A DNA stretch of 64,000 bases from Artemisia argyi (Eukaryota > Streptophyta > Magnoliopsida > Asterales > Asteraceae): assembly GCA_030686995.1 (NCBI GenBank), contig CM060708.1, positions 185,183,249-185,247,248 of the forward strand, in the 5' to 3' direction. The first letter of the stretch is position 1. Each line of letters begins with the position of its first letter. The notes under the pieces were generated by a model. That model made no database searches. It saw only the letters and a list, made by a program, of their open reading frames with translations, and had not been told where the DNA came from. The position numbers and the translations under genes are program-made. This document shows positions 22,009 to 32,830 of this stretch, one piece after another.

Positions 22009-24593
22009 TCCATCTTGATATCTGTGATTCTTGAACAATTTATTTTTGGTTGTACGATTTGAAACATTTGGTTTGTAATAGTTTAGGATTCGGCCTTTAT
22101 TGGCTTTGAACAATTTTCATTTCTGTTCTTTTAATTAGTATTATGCACGATTAGCTTTTAATTTTTATTGATGATTTATCTTTGCAACCCATGTTTTGTG
22201 TGATTTTTATTTGTTTGATTGTTATTTGCTTCCGTATGCATGTTTTATTTTTATTGTTGGTTGATCATGCTTCTAAAATAAAACGTGAAAATACTTTACT
22301 ATGTTGTTTGGCCTAGTCTTAACTTCAACCTAAAGGTATTTTTTGCAAAAGATAAGTGTAAGGGGAAACCCCAAATATGTTTTTAAGAAACAAACCGATC
22401 ATGATTCTCCACGATATTTAATGAACATGTATATTCGTATTTGTTAGAGTCAAATGCTTGTATTGAGTCATAATGAAGTTTTGCAGGATTTTCCAGGAAG
22501 TAGGACAAAGTTTTTCCAGAAATTTTCCGGAAACTTAACATAAGAATTTCTGCAGGTCCATTCTGACGGCGTCAGAGTATTGCTCTTGACGGCGTCAGGA
22601 GTCAAAAATCTGGAAATTTTACCGGTTTTGTTTTTCTAACGGAGTCTTATGGTTTTTGTGAATTATTAAGTTTTATAATCTCCAGGAAATCTGTAAACTT
22701 CATTCCACAAGCATTATATCTTACTTTGTTTTCTAGGATTTAGTAACTTATATAGGATGCCGCCAATTTTACGCGAGGTTGCCTTGTCTACTTTTGTCAG
22801 GATTTACAGGTTATTTGTGACAAGAAGATGATTTATATTCTGGAAGGAAAGCTTTGATTGTTCGTTTTCTTGGAGGAAGATTTAACCTGGCCAACCTAAA
22901 ATCCATACCGAGCGAATCAGAGGAGTATTTGATTTCATTCTCTTTACTTTTTAACTTTTACATTCTTTACTTGAACATTGGGGACAATATTCATCTTAAG
23001 TGTAAGGGGAGGGTAAAAAGATGATACCTTACATATGCACTTTCGCTTGAGTTTGTTTTGTTTGATAGTAGATGAGTAATAAAACTATGAGAAATACTTG
23101 TTAGTGTAATTTTAGCGCCAAATTTAAAATTTTTTACAACATTTAGGAGTGAAACTTTAGCCATAGCAAGCGTCTCATGGATAGGAGGTTGTATGACTAG
23201 CACATAACCGTATATTCAGAAAAATTTTCCACCCAAAAATGTGAGGTTCGCCTTTAGTTTTGATAGGAAAAGCATTTATTATTGGTGCTTATGAGTGTAC
23301 CGGTAGCATTTAGATTCTAGAACTTGCGTTAGTGATGCATCCCGAGACCGCTAGTGAGACTACATTCGTGTGGTAGGATTTACTACATGATAAGAGGCAT
23401 TAGGATCACCCTTGTGTTAAACCCGTGTTATAATTACTTGACCATTTAAGTCATATTACTTGGCTAGTTAAGTCAACTAATTTTTCCCACACCCTTAGCG
23501 TTGTACTCATTTTTAGTACACGAAACCCCTAGTACACCCCTCCGAGCCTATCTTTTCGTTTCTAACTTTAAGCATTTTACTTAAAGGAAGAATTTGTTAC
23601 ACCCCACTTAAATGTACAACCAAATCGCCTTAGCCTTCCGTGTATGCGATCATTTTTAGTGCATTATTGTTATTTGTTAAACCCTAAGTTAACTTTCTAA
23701 TTGATTACATGGTTGCTAAGTCGAGTCATATCCTTGTATATATTGTTTTGGGACGATTGGGACTCATGGGTAAGTACTTATTTTATGAAGTAATGGGGAA
23801 GAACATCATATTATTACCCCCATATGAACATTAATCTTAAAAGTGCTCCAAGTGTTTTGATTTTCTTAATTCGAGTCATTAGATTAGTTTAATGTAAAGT
23901 ATGTAAAGATTCAAGTGTAAGGGGAATGCTCATACCCCTATGATGTATTATTTTGGATGGTAGGGTAAGAGTGTATGCAAAAAAAAAAAAATCGAAAAAT
24001 TAAGAAAAAGAAAAAAAAAATAGAAAGGAAAAAGAGAAAAAAACATACGGACTACCATCCCGTTTCATTCTATGTTCATTTTATGTTTTTGTTATTTTTC
24101 ATTTATTAGCTTAAGTCGAGTCTAGTCTTGGCTTAGCAACGCCATATTGTACATGTAATTAACCAAGATTGTTAACTCGCCACCAGTAAAACTTCCTTTA
24201 TCCAACAAAACCGTGTAATTCATATCCCTACACCTAACGTTATAACCCTTTAAAAGACTTCTTTGATAGTTTATCCTAGGTGCTTACGCCATGTGGTGGA
24301 GGTTTGATCCTTTCCCAAGCCTATGGTAATCTATTTTGCTATGACAGGTAGTGAGAGATATCTTCCATTTCCATAATGTTATATTACTTTATTACACCCG
24401 AGAGATGTGAGTATCTAAACACTATTTGTGAGGTGCTTGTGTATGACCTCCGTGCTTGTCTATTGGTCTTTAGTGGAACGATTATTTGTTGTAATTACTT
24501 TTATATTAGTGTTAAATGACCCCTAACTTGTCTTTTGAGTAGAATAAAAGCTCATTTGCTTGAGGACAAGCAAATCTCAAGTGTAAGGGTATA
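22009..24593 (+). other. 3' non-coding region of the Athila derivative
   Basis: No coding frame. Features are a palindrome pair at 22564/22587 (23 bp apart), an A-rich block at 23978-24045, and four purine-rich AAGTGTAAGGG motifs at 22354, 22998, 23913 and 24579. Only the last one abuts the 3' LTR. Confidence 0.6.
24555..24593 (+). promoter_or_regulatory. Hairpin and polypurine tract before the 3' LTR
   Basis: TTTGCTTG-AGGA-CAAGCAAA forms a perfect 8-bp stem with a 4-base loop at 24555-24574. Five bases later the purine-rich AAGTGTAAGGGTATA leads to the LTR at 24594. It is the expected plus-strand priming site. Confidence 0.65.
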
Positions 24594-26000
24594 TGATGAG
24601 GCGAAAAATGATCCGTTTTTAGGGGGTCATTTAAGCCCGAATCCGACTTTATTTGATCAAATATTTCCCTAAATCGTTCCTTTTGTGATTTTAGGTGTTT
24701 GGAGAGTGAATTCTGGAAAAGAAGCCATTTTAGACGTTTTTGGAGCATAAAAGTGAAGAAAACGGCAAAGTACTAAATTTCCATGCTGAAGATACAAGGT
24801 GACGGCGTCAAGACCACCATCTTGACGGCGTCAGACATGAGGAATTAAACATCGTAGGTGGTGACGGCGTAAGAAGGATTCATGATGGCGTCAAAGTGGC
24901 AAGAATAAAATACCGTGGGTGGTGACGGCGTCACATAGGCCGTCATAAGTGGATCAAGGCCGTCCGAGGAAGTATATGGCGGCGAGGTGACGGCGTCACA
25001 AGTAACTCTTGACGCCGTCAGCCTGTTTTTCCTATATATAGTTTTCTAGTTTTTTCATTAAAAGAGGAGAAGTTTTGGTGAAACCCTAAAGATGATTTTG
25101 GTGCCTCTTTTACAGGTTTTTCAAGGGTTCCAAACCCTTGAGACCTTGCATTATAATTGAGATAAGTGTACTTTCAATTCAATCAATATGTCTATGTGTT
25201 GGTTGTTTATATCTTGTTCTTGTCTCAATTCTACTATGCTAGGCTAGATCTCTTTTGTGTTTGCTTAGATCTAATGAAACCTAGATGTTGATTATGTGTT
25301 GATTACTTGTCTATTCTTGTTTTGAATGAATGATTTATATGTTAGGCTTAAGAAAACAGGCAGATCTCCAAATGGTAACATGCTTGAACGTCTTAAGAAA
25401 CATGAACCGAGGCGTACTAGGTCTTTATTGGTTGTATTTAATGCATGAGCCACTGTTTACAATCCCTATAGTTGTGCTGGGTCATGGTGTAGGAGGAGAT
25501 AAGAGCTCATAGAGTTGGGGAGTTATGTATGCCACCCCACGAATGGTATTAAGGAATACAATCCGTCATTCATACAAGTGTAACAAGTAATTAACATGTA
25601 AAAGATATCTAGGGAGTAATGAAGTCTAAGTAAACACAATTTCTCCAATTACTGCTCACAACTTTAGTATAATTAGTTTATTTTCATTTTTATTATTTTA
25701 TTTTGATTGCATCTTAGTTTTGGGTTAGTTGAATAGCAACTAATTCTGCCCACTCTTCCAAAACCCGAGATTTTACTTGCTTTCATAAAAATATAAAAAT
25801 ACAAAAAATAATCATCCCTCATCTCTAGAACTATTAATTAGGTTTTCTAATCCTAGCGACACTATTCCTAAGCTGAACGATCAATCCCCCGGTACTTGTC
25901 ACTATACTATACTACAACGATCAGGTACACTGCCTGGTGGGGGTTGTAAGCTTCTCGAGATCTCTCGAGAGGTAAAGCAAGGTGCGATTCCCACGCATCA
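24594..26000 (+). repeat. 3' LTR of the Athila derivative
   Basis: Same length (1407 bp) as the 5' LTR with about 14 substitutions, mostly transitions. Two palindrome copies differ from the 5' LTR (GCGTAAG at the third copy, TGATGGCGTCA at the fourth), while the degenerate first copy of the 5' LTR is perfect here. Confidence 0.95.
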
Positions 26001-26005
26001 ACTAT

Positions 26006-27354
26006 CAATCCCAATATCCATATCCACATGCATATCAGTACAAGCACCTTCAGCATTTGTTGTTTCCTCCCCTGAGACTCTGCTTTCATTCCTCCCCTGT
26101 TTGGGAGCATCCTCCAAACTAGCAGCCTTAGAAGAACTCATCATGTGTGTTGTGCCCACCTTCTTTAAACGTCTGAACTGAGTTTTTCTTGAGCTCTGTT
26201 GACCTTCCAAATATCGAAGTCTCTTTTTCAACTTTTTGATCTTTCACCTTGTTTCGTTGTGCGCTTTTGGAGGCCAAGAACATCCTTTTCTAACTGGGTA
26301 CAATTGTCCTTCAAATCCTGTATAAGTTTCATTCTAGCCTCACGACTTCGGCTTGTGTTACCTAGCCCGAGAGATGGATCATTGGAATTGACATTTTGTA
26401 CATCAGTATCCATCGATTCATGTGTTTCAGATCAACCCTCATCACTTCGGGATGTGTTACCTTCCCTGAGAGGTGAATCAACGGCTGTATACTCAGTCTC
26501 ATGTATGTTACCACTGGCCTGCTCTGCTTCTAAGCTAGCAGCAGAAGTGGCAGCCCCTTCCATGACATCCTCACCCTTTTTTTTGTAGAAGGTTCACCAT
26601 ATATGAAAAAAGTGGTGTAACCCTTCCTGAAAAATCCTTGCCATTATTTTTCATATTTGAAAATACTTTCTTTTGTAGTAAGGTGGCATAAAAAGTTCCT
26701 ATATGTGTCTTAATAGTAGTCAATTGATTTGGAATAATAAGCTGCGAAAACCTTGGATATAATAAAGAGTTACCATCATCATCCAAGGTCTTGATCATAC
26801 CCTCCAAAATTATTTTTGAAAAATTAAAAGGTTTTCCTTTACTAAGGCATATCACAGCTGTTGCCATTGTAGTACCAAACTCATTCCAACCTGTTGTTTT
26901 AGGACTCAAACAATGTAAGAGAGTATGAATCAAGAATTACCACTGAGATGAGAAGAGACCTTTGTAAAATTTTAATTTATTATTCTTCTTCTCATACCCC
27001 ATTTTTTTTAAAACCTTTGAAAATGGCGGCATTTTCAAGACACACAATCACTTCATTATCTGGTAGGTTAAGAGATTCCCTAATAGATGACTCAGTTATG
27101 AGTATATCTTGGCCATCTACCTTAGCCTTAATATGTTTTTCTTCATTAAAAGTTATGACCTTAGCAGTAGCCCAAAACTGCTTAATAAAAGAAATGCATA
27201 TAGGAGGATTCAGAGTTAATGCATACCTAATAGGGGTAGCATTCAAGAAATCGATTATCTGTGTGAATCCTTCAGAACCATCTGGTTTCTTCAAAAAAGC
27301 AACCATGTTGTGTCTGTCAAAAAATGTGCGTTTTGATTCAATTGGTAACACCAT
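26006..27354 (-). pseudogene. TE-associated ORF (FLxKPxG...QFWATA family), N-terminal half
   Basis: Starts at ATG 27354 with MVLPIESKRTFFDRHNMVAF, then YALTLNPPICISFIKQFWAT and VDGQDILITESSIRESLNLP. The frame slips at an A8/G4 run (about 26998). It then gives KLKFYKGLFSSQW, a TAA, FLIHTLLHCLSPKTTGWNEF, MATAVICLSKGKPFNFSKII and SGRVTPLFSYMV. A further slip falls at another A8 run (about 26579), followed by a linker rich in Ser/Glu (MSSSKAASLEDAPKQGRNES) that joins IDS to the C-terminal half across the Athila insertion. I recognise the family from Asteraceae TE annotations, where it often lies downstream of copia pol. Its function is unknown. An 18-base match to the 3' region of the copia element (52329) supports a copia origin. 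Confidence 0.7.
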
Positions 27355-27535
27355 CTTGAATTAGGGTTTTGTGATTTGGGGATTTTGAAAATGATTGATA
27401 AAAGATGTTAGTGTTTGTGATTATAGAGAAATTATGTGTGCGTGAAACCGAATTATCGATTTGATTGGGGATTTAAACCGTTAAGTGTAAATGTTACCAA
27501 TCCACCCCTGCACTCTCAGTTCTAGCAGTACAAAC

Positions 27536-27870
27536 CCAGCTGCAGTAACGTTTTCTTAGCAGCAGATTTTTTTTTTTTTGTGAATCATTATATTAATATC
27601 AACAAGTAATGAGAAAATTGAGCAATGAAAAAAGTACAGGAATTAAGATTAAACATTTTCCATTAAAACTTGAAATGAAAATTACAAAATAATGTACAAA
27701 ACCAGCTGCAGTAATGTTTTCTTAGCAGCAAAATCTTTTTATAGTGCAAAGGGTGAATCATTATATTAATATCAACAAGTAATGAGAAAATTGAGCAATG
27801 ACAAAAGTACTGGAATTAAGATTAAACATTTTCATTAAAACTTGAAATGAAAAATTACAAAATATTGGAA
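27536..27870. repeat. Tandem duplication of about 170 bp
   Basis: The block from 'ccagctgcagtaacgttttc' through 'attaatatcaacaagtaatg' to 'aacttgaaatgaaa' occurs at 27536-27701 and again at 27702-27870 with small indels. It lies between the two minus-strand ORFs of CACTA2. Confidence 0.85.
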
Positions 27871-27897
27871 ATAAAAGTTACACATTCTAAAAATCTA

Positions 27898-28248
27898 CTA
27901 ATCTAATTTTGGAGATTTCTTTGGGTCAAATGCCACATGTGCATCTTCGTAATCCAACCCATCAAACTCCACATCAGAAAAATCATCATCATCCAATATC
28001 TTGTACGCCTTGGGATGTTGTTTGAGAGATGGTTTTTTTGTTGCTTTGTACTCCTTTTCATCCTCAGCATGTTGTTTGATAGATTGTGTTTTTCCTGCTT
28101 TCTTTCTTTCAGCAGCCCACCAATTGTACCACGCATTTCCATCCCATTTAAATTTTTTTACACTTTTTGCCGCTTTCGTTTTTGAAGCAGACCTAATTGA
28201 ACCTTCTCCTTCAACCCATTGTGCTGATCTCTTATTGTTTGCAGACAT
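27898..28248 (-). CDS. Small TE-borne ORF B with LDY...KSPK tail (116 aa)
   Basis: Uninterrupted ORF beginning MSANNKRSAQWVEGEGSIRS at 28248. The N-terminal half is basic (KAAKSVKKFKWDGNAWYNWW), with aromatic WYNWW followed by ERKKAGK. The C-terminal part is acidic (DDDDFSDVEFDG) and ends LDYEDAHVAFDPKKSPKLD. The tail matches that of ORF A at 851-1254 in CACTA1. No known domain is recognised. It lies 540 bases upstream of the start of the large TE-associated ORF, on the same strand, so the two may be transcribed together. Unlike its neighbour it carries no lesion. Confidence 0.5.
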   Translation of the reverse strand: MSANNKRSAQWVEGEGSIRSASKTKAAKSVKKFKWDGNAWYNWWAAERKKAGKTQSIKQHAEDEKEYKATKKPSLKQHPKAYKILDDDDFSDVEFDGLDYEDAHVAFDPKKSPKLD

Positions 28249-28709
28249 TGTTTATGAATACTTCCTGCAAGTTTTTGTTTAGAGATTTGAGAAACTAGGA
28301 TTTGTGATTTGAGATACACATGGAAACAAGTATAAAAAGGGGATATGGGAAAATCAAAAGACCTATGTTTAATGCAGGAAAGGATTGATGTTTCCCACAG
28401 GTGGCTTGAACCATTTCAACATATTCACGCCAATCATGATCCATTGGGACAATCATTTTCCAGGGATCAATGCTTATAACTCTTGATAGAACTATATACA
28501 CATTAGTCACCAACAAAGACTGGCCACAATGGAACATGATTGACTTGAAGAAATCTACAAAATTTCATAATCTTTGGGCATTTTTGTTTCTCATGGTGCC
28601 TGATCCAAATATCCCTTTGGAAAGTAGTCTGACCATGGATTTGGAGGACCTTCAGAACTGCTTGATATGTGAAATGAACTTGAGTCACTGCTGTCAATGT
28701 ATGATTTCT

Positions 28710-28747
<38 letters not shown>

Positions 28748-29167
28748 GTGTAAATGAAGTAAAAGATAATGTTGCAATTCAGGGTGTGTTTGAAACAACC
28801 TTTGTTCTTGGAACTCCAATGGCCACATTACTTGGTGGATGGTTGGTTTTAGATCATAAAAAAGAATGGAATGCAGTAAACCAACATGTGTAACCCTTCT
28901 CCATTCCCGCTACAGCTCCTTTTGTCGTTTCAACTCCCTTTGAGCAAAGGACTCACCAGCCGCATTTCTAGATTGTTGAAAAAACAAAAGGAACTGTATG
29001 GGAATTAAGAATGGAAATTTATGTTGAAATCAGCATAGGTTGAGTAAAGAATAGATACAAATGTTGAGTAAAGAATAGAGTCTAAGTAACATCACTCATC
29101 TTGAATGCGATAATGAACTAGTGTGGCCTGTCATGAACAATACACACTTTATCATTATCGCATTGAA
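28249..29167. other. Non-coding stretch with a poly-A run
   Basis: Includes the presumed promoter side of ORF B. A run of about 30 A (28715-28742) follows a short plus-strand frame (28470-28713) that could be a retroposed fragment, but I recognise nothing in it. Confidence 0.3.
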
Positions 29168-29416
29168 GACGATCAATTATCAGGCCAGATCCATCTAACG
29201 TTGCATAAAGGTTCCATTGCTTTGTTTTTTGGACACCGTCTAATAACGGTAGTGTGCTTGATCTTGATCACGCTTTGGCACTTTCAAGAATGTATCTTAT
29301 TGAAAGAGCCAAAACTGGTGATCAAGATCAACCACACAAACGGTAGTAGAAGTTTTCCAAATTAAGCAAGGGAACCAATCTACAACGTTAGATAGATCTT
29401 GCCTAATAATTGAGCT
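29168..29416. repeat. Long imperfect inverted repeat (foldback), about 115-bp arms
   Basis: The left arm (from 'atcaattatcaggc' through 'ccatctaacgttg' and 'ttgatcttgatcac' to 'cactttcaa') pairs with the right arm ('ttgaaagagcc', 'gtgatcaagatcaa', 'caacgttagat', 'gcctaataattgag'). The loop is about 12 bases. A smaller inverted repeat, AATGCGATAATGA...TCATTATCGCATT, lies immediately before it (29103-29164). It could be a MITE or give a hairpin RNA. Confidence 0.75.
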
Positions 29417-29539
29417 TTAAGTTATTAGAAAACAGATTCTTACTATCATTTATATTGCTCCCTTAGATGTGACGAACATACATATTAATTATGTAGATTT
29501 TACGACATTAGAGAGCTAATCGTGCATGAATGACAAGTT

Positions 29540-30116
29540 GAACATATACTTGATAATTGTTTCTGTATTTTGGCAAAGAGCAAAGATGAATGAGTAATGG
29601 ATGAAACACCAAAACAAGTTTATGTTCATACTTGAAAGTGGTGTCTTTTCATCCATCACTCATACTTTTTCCATCTTTGATACTTGGATGTTTTAGCATA
29701 AATATTCGCACATACATCCGCCATTTTTTTCCCTTATTCTCTTAATATGAATGCAACATAAGTCTTATAACAGATAGTCAACCTAAGCCTAAGATAAAAT
29801 AGCCCTAAGGGAATGCCAACTCCCAAAAACAGCCATAAACCCTAGTAATAAAAAAACAAGATATACAGATACATATTAAGGTTTCCAAGGCATAAAAACT
29901 TGAAAATTATTTCTCAAGCATCGAACCCGAATTATTATTTACAACTTATACTTGATAATTTTTTCTTTATTTTGACAAAGAGCAAAGATGAATCAATAAT
30001 GGATGAACAACACCAGAACAAGTTTATGTTCATACTTGAAAGTGGTGTCTTTTCATCCATCATTGATACTTCTTCCATCTTTGATACTTGGATGTTTTAG
30101 CCTAAATATTCACACT
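29540..30116. repeat. Two copies of a hairpin-forming 170-bp unit
   Basis: Units at about 29547-29715 and 29946-30116 share 'aaagagcaaagatgaa', 'caagtttatgttcatacttg' and 'gaaagtggtgtcttttcatc'. Each folds on itself: GGATGAA and CAAAGATG on the left pair with TTCATCC and CATCTTTG on the right. They are separated by about 230 unrelated bases. Confidence 0.7.
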
Positions 30117-30678
30117 AAAACTAAAAAACAACCATAAACCCTAACAATAAAAAAATAGAATATACAGATACATAAACCTTAACACTAAATAACCCTAATT
30201 AAATAAACACAAACAATTAAATAATCAGATAAACCAAATCATATGTCAAACTTAGGGTCAATATAGAAGCCATCTAAGTATGTTACCATATGCTTCCGAT
30301 CTAAGTATGTTAGGGTGGAGTAGTGAGAGAGAGAAAGAAAGAACATGGCATGCATCTGTGACTTAATTGTGAGTGTGAGATAGAAAGAGTATTAAGTATA
30401 TGTTGAAGTGTGTTTGATAAGCTTTGCATATATTATATATTATAAGTGAAGTGTATTTTATAAGCTTTGCATATATTATATATTACTAGCAGGGCAAAAG
30501 CGCGTTGCGGCGGCAGGTACCCTGTAATTAAAGTTTCGGCGAAAATATTGCTCTATTAGTATTTATTTATGATAAAAATTACTTTACAGATAGCGAAAAT
30601 ATTTTTCGATGCGTGATAAACTGTTGAAGTTATGAGAAAATGATATATTATCTGAGTGACCGAGTCCACTTAGAACTC

Positions 30679-30681
<3 letters not shown>

Positions 30682-30728
<47 letters not shown>

Positions 30729-30806
30729 TTTGGAAAATTCGAACATAAAAACCATGTAATTTAGAGGTAGTTTTTTTTAATCTTTTTTTTTTCTCCCAAA
30801 GCCACT

Positions 30807-30900
<94 letters not shown>
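30682..30900. repeat. (ATT)n and (AT)n microsatellites
   Basis: About 15 ATT units at 30682-30728 and about 45 AT units at 30809-30900, with a T-rich spacer. Confidence 0.95.
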
Positions 30901-30903
<3 letters not shown>

Positions 30904-31389
30904 AATTTTTGTGTTTTATAAGTTTAATTATACTATATGTAACAAAAAGGTATATTATTAAATAAAAAAAATTATGCATAAAATGTCTTAAAAATTTTAT
31001 GAAGAGAGTGTTTAGCAGCTTGATTTGTTTGTACATTGTGGTTTATAAATGATACTTTTTATTGAAAGGGTGTTTTAAATGTTATATATATTAATTATAA
31101 GTGTTGACCAGTCAATATGTGCAGGTGCTAATGCTTAAATTGATTGTACATATAGCTTAATTAGTTGTATTTACTTAAAATTTATAAATGAAAATCTTAA
31201 AAAAATTGGAAGCGAGAGAGAGTCAAATATGCATTATAAGATGTATAGATAAGTTTAAAAATGGATAAAAGTATAAAAACTAAAAGTATTAAAAGTTTAA
31301 AAACTAAATGTATTAAAGGTACGTACATTTGTATTTTAGTGTATTTTGTATTTAAAAAATCGCCCAAAGAGTACATATGGTAAGATGCA

Positions 31390-31480
31390 AGGTTTTCAAG
31401 ATCGGGATCGGATCCTACCTAGGATCGTTTTTGTCTTTGCAAGATCGTGATCATATGATCGGATCGGGATCTTAAGATCC
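31390..31480. repeat. GATC-rich palindromic patch
   Basis: Ten or so GATC tetranucleotides in about 90 bases, with nested inverted repeats (GATCGGATCC...GGATCG, CGTGATCATATGATCGG). Probably a short non-autonomous element. Confidence 0.45.
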
Positions 31481-31617
31481 TACTAGCTATAATGTCATTT
31501 TCTTAATAGTTTTTGTAATATATATACAAATGAACAAATTATTATATATAATAGACAAAAAATTATATGAATGTTTCATCGAAATGTTGTCCTAAATTAT
31601 GGTTATGAAATGTTATT

Positions 31618-32235
31618 GTTTAGGTTGAATTTTATTTTAGTTTAGGTCTACTCATTAGATTCATATCTAGTGAGATTTTTTATTTTCTTTTGATAGGTTT
31701 TCTTTAGTCTAGCCATCTTTCTTCTTGTTTCTGATTGTTATCACTCTCGATGGATAACCGTAACATTGATCATTTGGTTCCTCGATGCATGAGAATGGCC
31801 CTTTTTATTACTCGGATTCCGACAAGGACTTAGGTGATGGTGATGTTATTGATGAGGTTAGGAGAGAAGAGGAAGCGGATCCTCTTAAGTATGTTGACCC
31901 TAGGACAAGAATTGAAAAGGACAGTCTCTTTAACATGCAGTTTCCTTGTAAAATTGGATACATGAACTTTCATGCCTACCTTAACTCATCCTTACCCTTG
32001 CATGTACATAATCTCTCGTGCTAAATATAATTAAATTATGGTAAAGTACGTATTAAGGAAATAATGTGTTGTTGCTAGCTAGTGTTGAGCCATTACATGT
32101 TTTTGTAGGAATTTTTGTGTATTTGGTTGATTTTATGGTAATGGAGGACTTAGCATACATATTAGCACTTGTTTGAGTCAAATGTGTGTATCGAGTCACA
32201 ATGAATATTTTGCAAGATTTTCAGGAATGAAAACA
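31618..32235 (+). mobile_element. Internally deleted Athila-like remnant
   Basis: The left part resembles the leader of the Athila derivative (compare 'tttctttagtctagccatct' with 18510-18540). An ORF at 31785-32024 ends FPCKIGYMNFHAYLNSSLPL, reminiscent of the pre-protease region of gypsy Pol. The right part (32170-32235, 'gagtcaaatgtgtgtatcga') resembles the 3' non-coding region of the Athila derivative (22445-22500). No LTRs are seen. Confidence 0.5.
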
Positions 32236-32237
32236 TA

Positions 32238-32830
32238 TTTTATATTACTTACAAGCTCGAGAACTCAACAATAACTCTAGTCGAACTTATATAAGGTTGA
32301 GCTCAACTCATTAAACATTTCGGCGAGTTCATTTGATAGGTTTTCAATATCCAAAATTTTAATATCGCGCTCAAGATTCCGCCCCTTAATTTTCCACAAA
32401 ATTTCAATCTCCCGCTCAAGATACCCGCCCTTTTTTCCCCAAAATCAAAACCCAGACACTAGTCAGATCTATCTTCTTTTTATTCATCTCTTCTCATTCT
32501 CTCTCGAACCCAGACACTAGTCAGATCTATCGTTTTATATCACTTACAAGCTCGAGAACTCAACAATAACTCGAGTCTAACTTATATAAGGTTGAGCTTA
32601 ACTCATTAAACATTTCGAGGTCATTTGATAGGCTTTCAATCTCCAAAATTTTAATATAGCGCTCAATATCCCGCCCCTTAATTTTCCCCAAAATTTCAAT
32701 CTTCCGCTTACTCCCACCCTTTTTTTACCCAAAATCAAAACACTAATTAACACTAGTCAGCAGATATATCTTCTCTCTATTATTCATCTCTTCTCCTTCT
32801 CTCTAGAACTGACTCACATACCACCGCCAC
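32238..32830 (+). repeat. Tandem duplication of 295 bp before a 5' UTR-like segment
   Basis: 'acaagctcgagaactcaaca' occurs at 32251 and 32546, and the following 250 bases ('ttcaat..ccaaaattttaat', 'cgccccttaattttcc', 'cactagtcag..atcta') are repeated. The unit ends in a C/T-rich segment typical of a plant promoter/5' UTR. A shorter copy of the 'cactagtcagatctat' piece lies in between (32514). Confidence 0.85.

Larger units (their letters stand above)
16992..26000 (+). mobile_element. Non-autonomous Athila derivative, 9009 bp, gag + ORF1 but no pol
   Basis: LTRs 16992-18398 and 24594-26000 are both 1407 bp, begin TGATGAGG and end CGCATCA. The flanking TSD is a perfect ACTAT at 16987-16991 and 26001-26005. 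By eye I count about 14 differences between the LTRs, so they are about 99% identical. An Asp-tRNA type PBS follows the 5' LTR. Inside are a gag frame and an ATHILA ORF1-type frame, but no protease, RT, RNase H or integrase. It must have been copied and inserted with enzymes from another element. The insertion splits the TE-associated minus-strand ORF between IDS and GDN. Confidence 0.93.

Noticed and set aside
28470..28748. Plus-strand ORF ending in poly-Lys as a processed gene copy
   Set aside because: A poly-A run follows, but no recognisable protein and no target duplication could be identified.
30486..30540. CTAG plus GC-rich 'gcgcgttgcggcgg' patch as a Helitron end
   Set aside because: Resembles phrases near some plant Helitrons, but no TC start, hairpin-CTRR end pair or replicase could be found.
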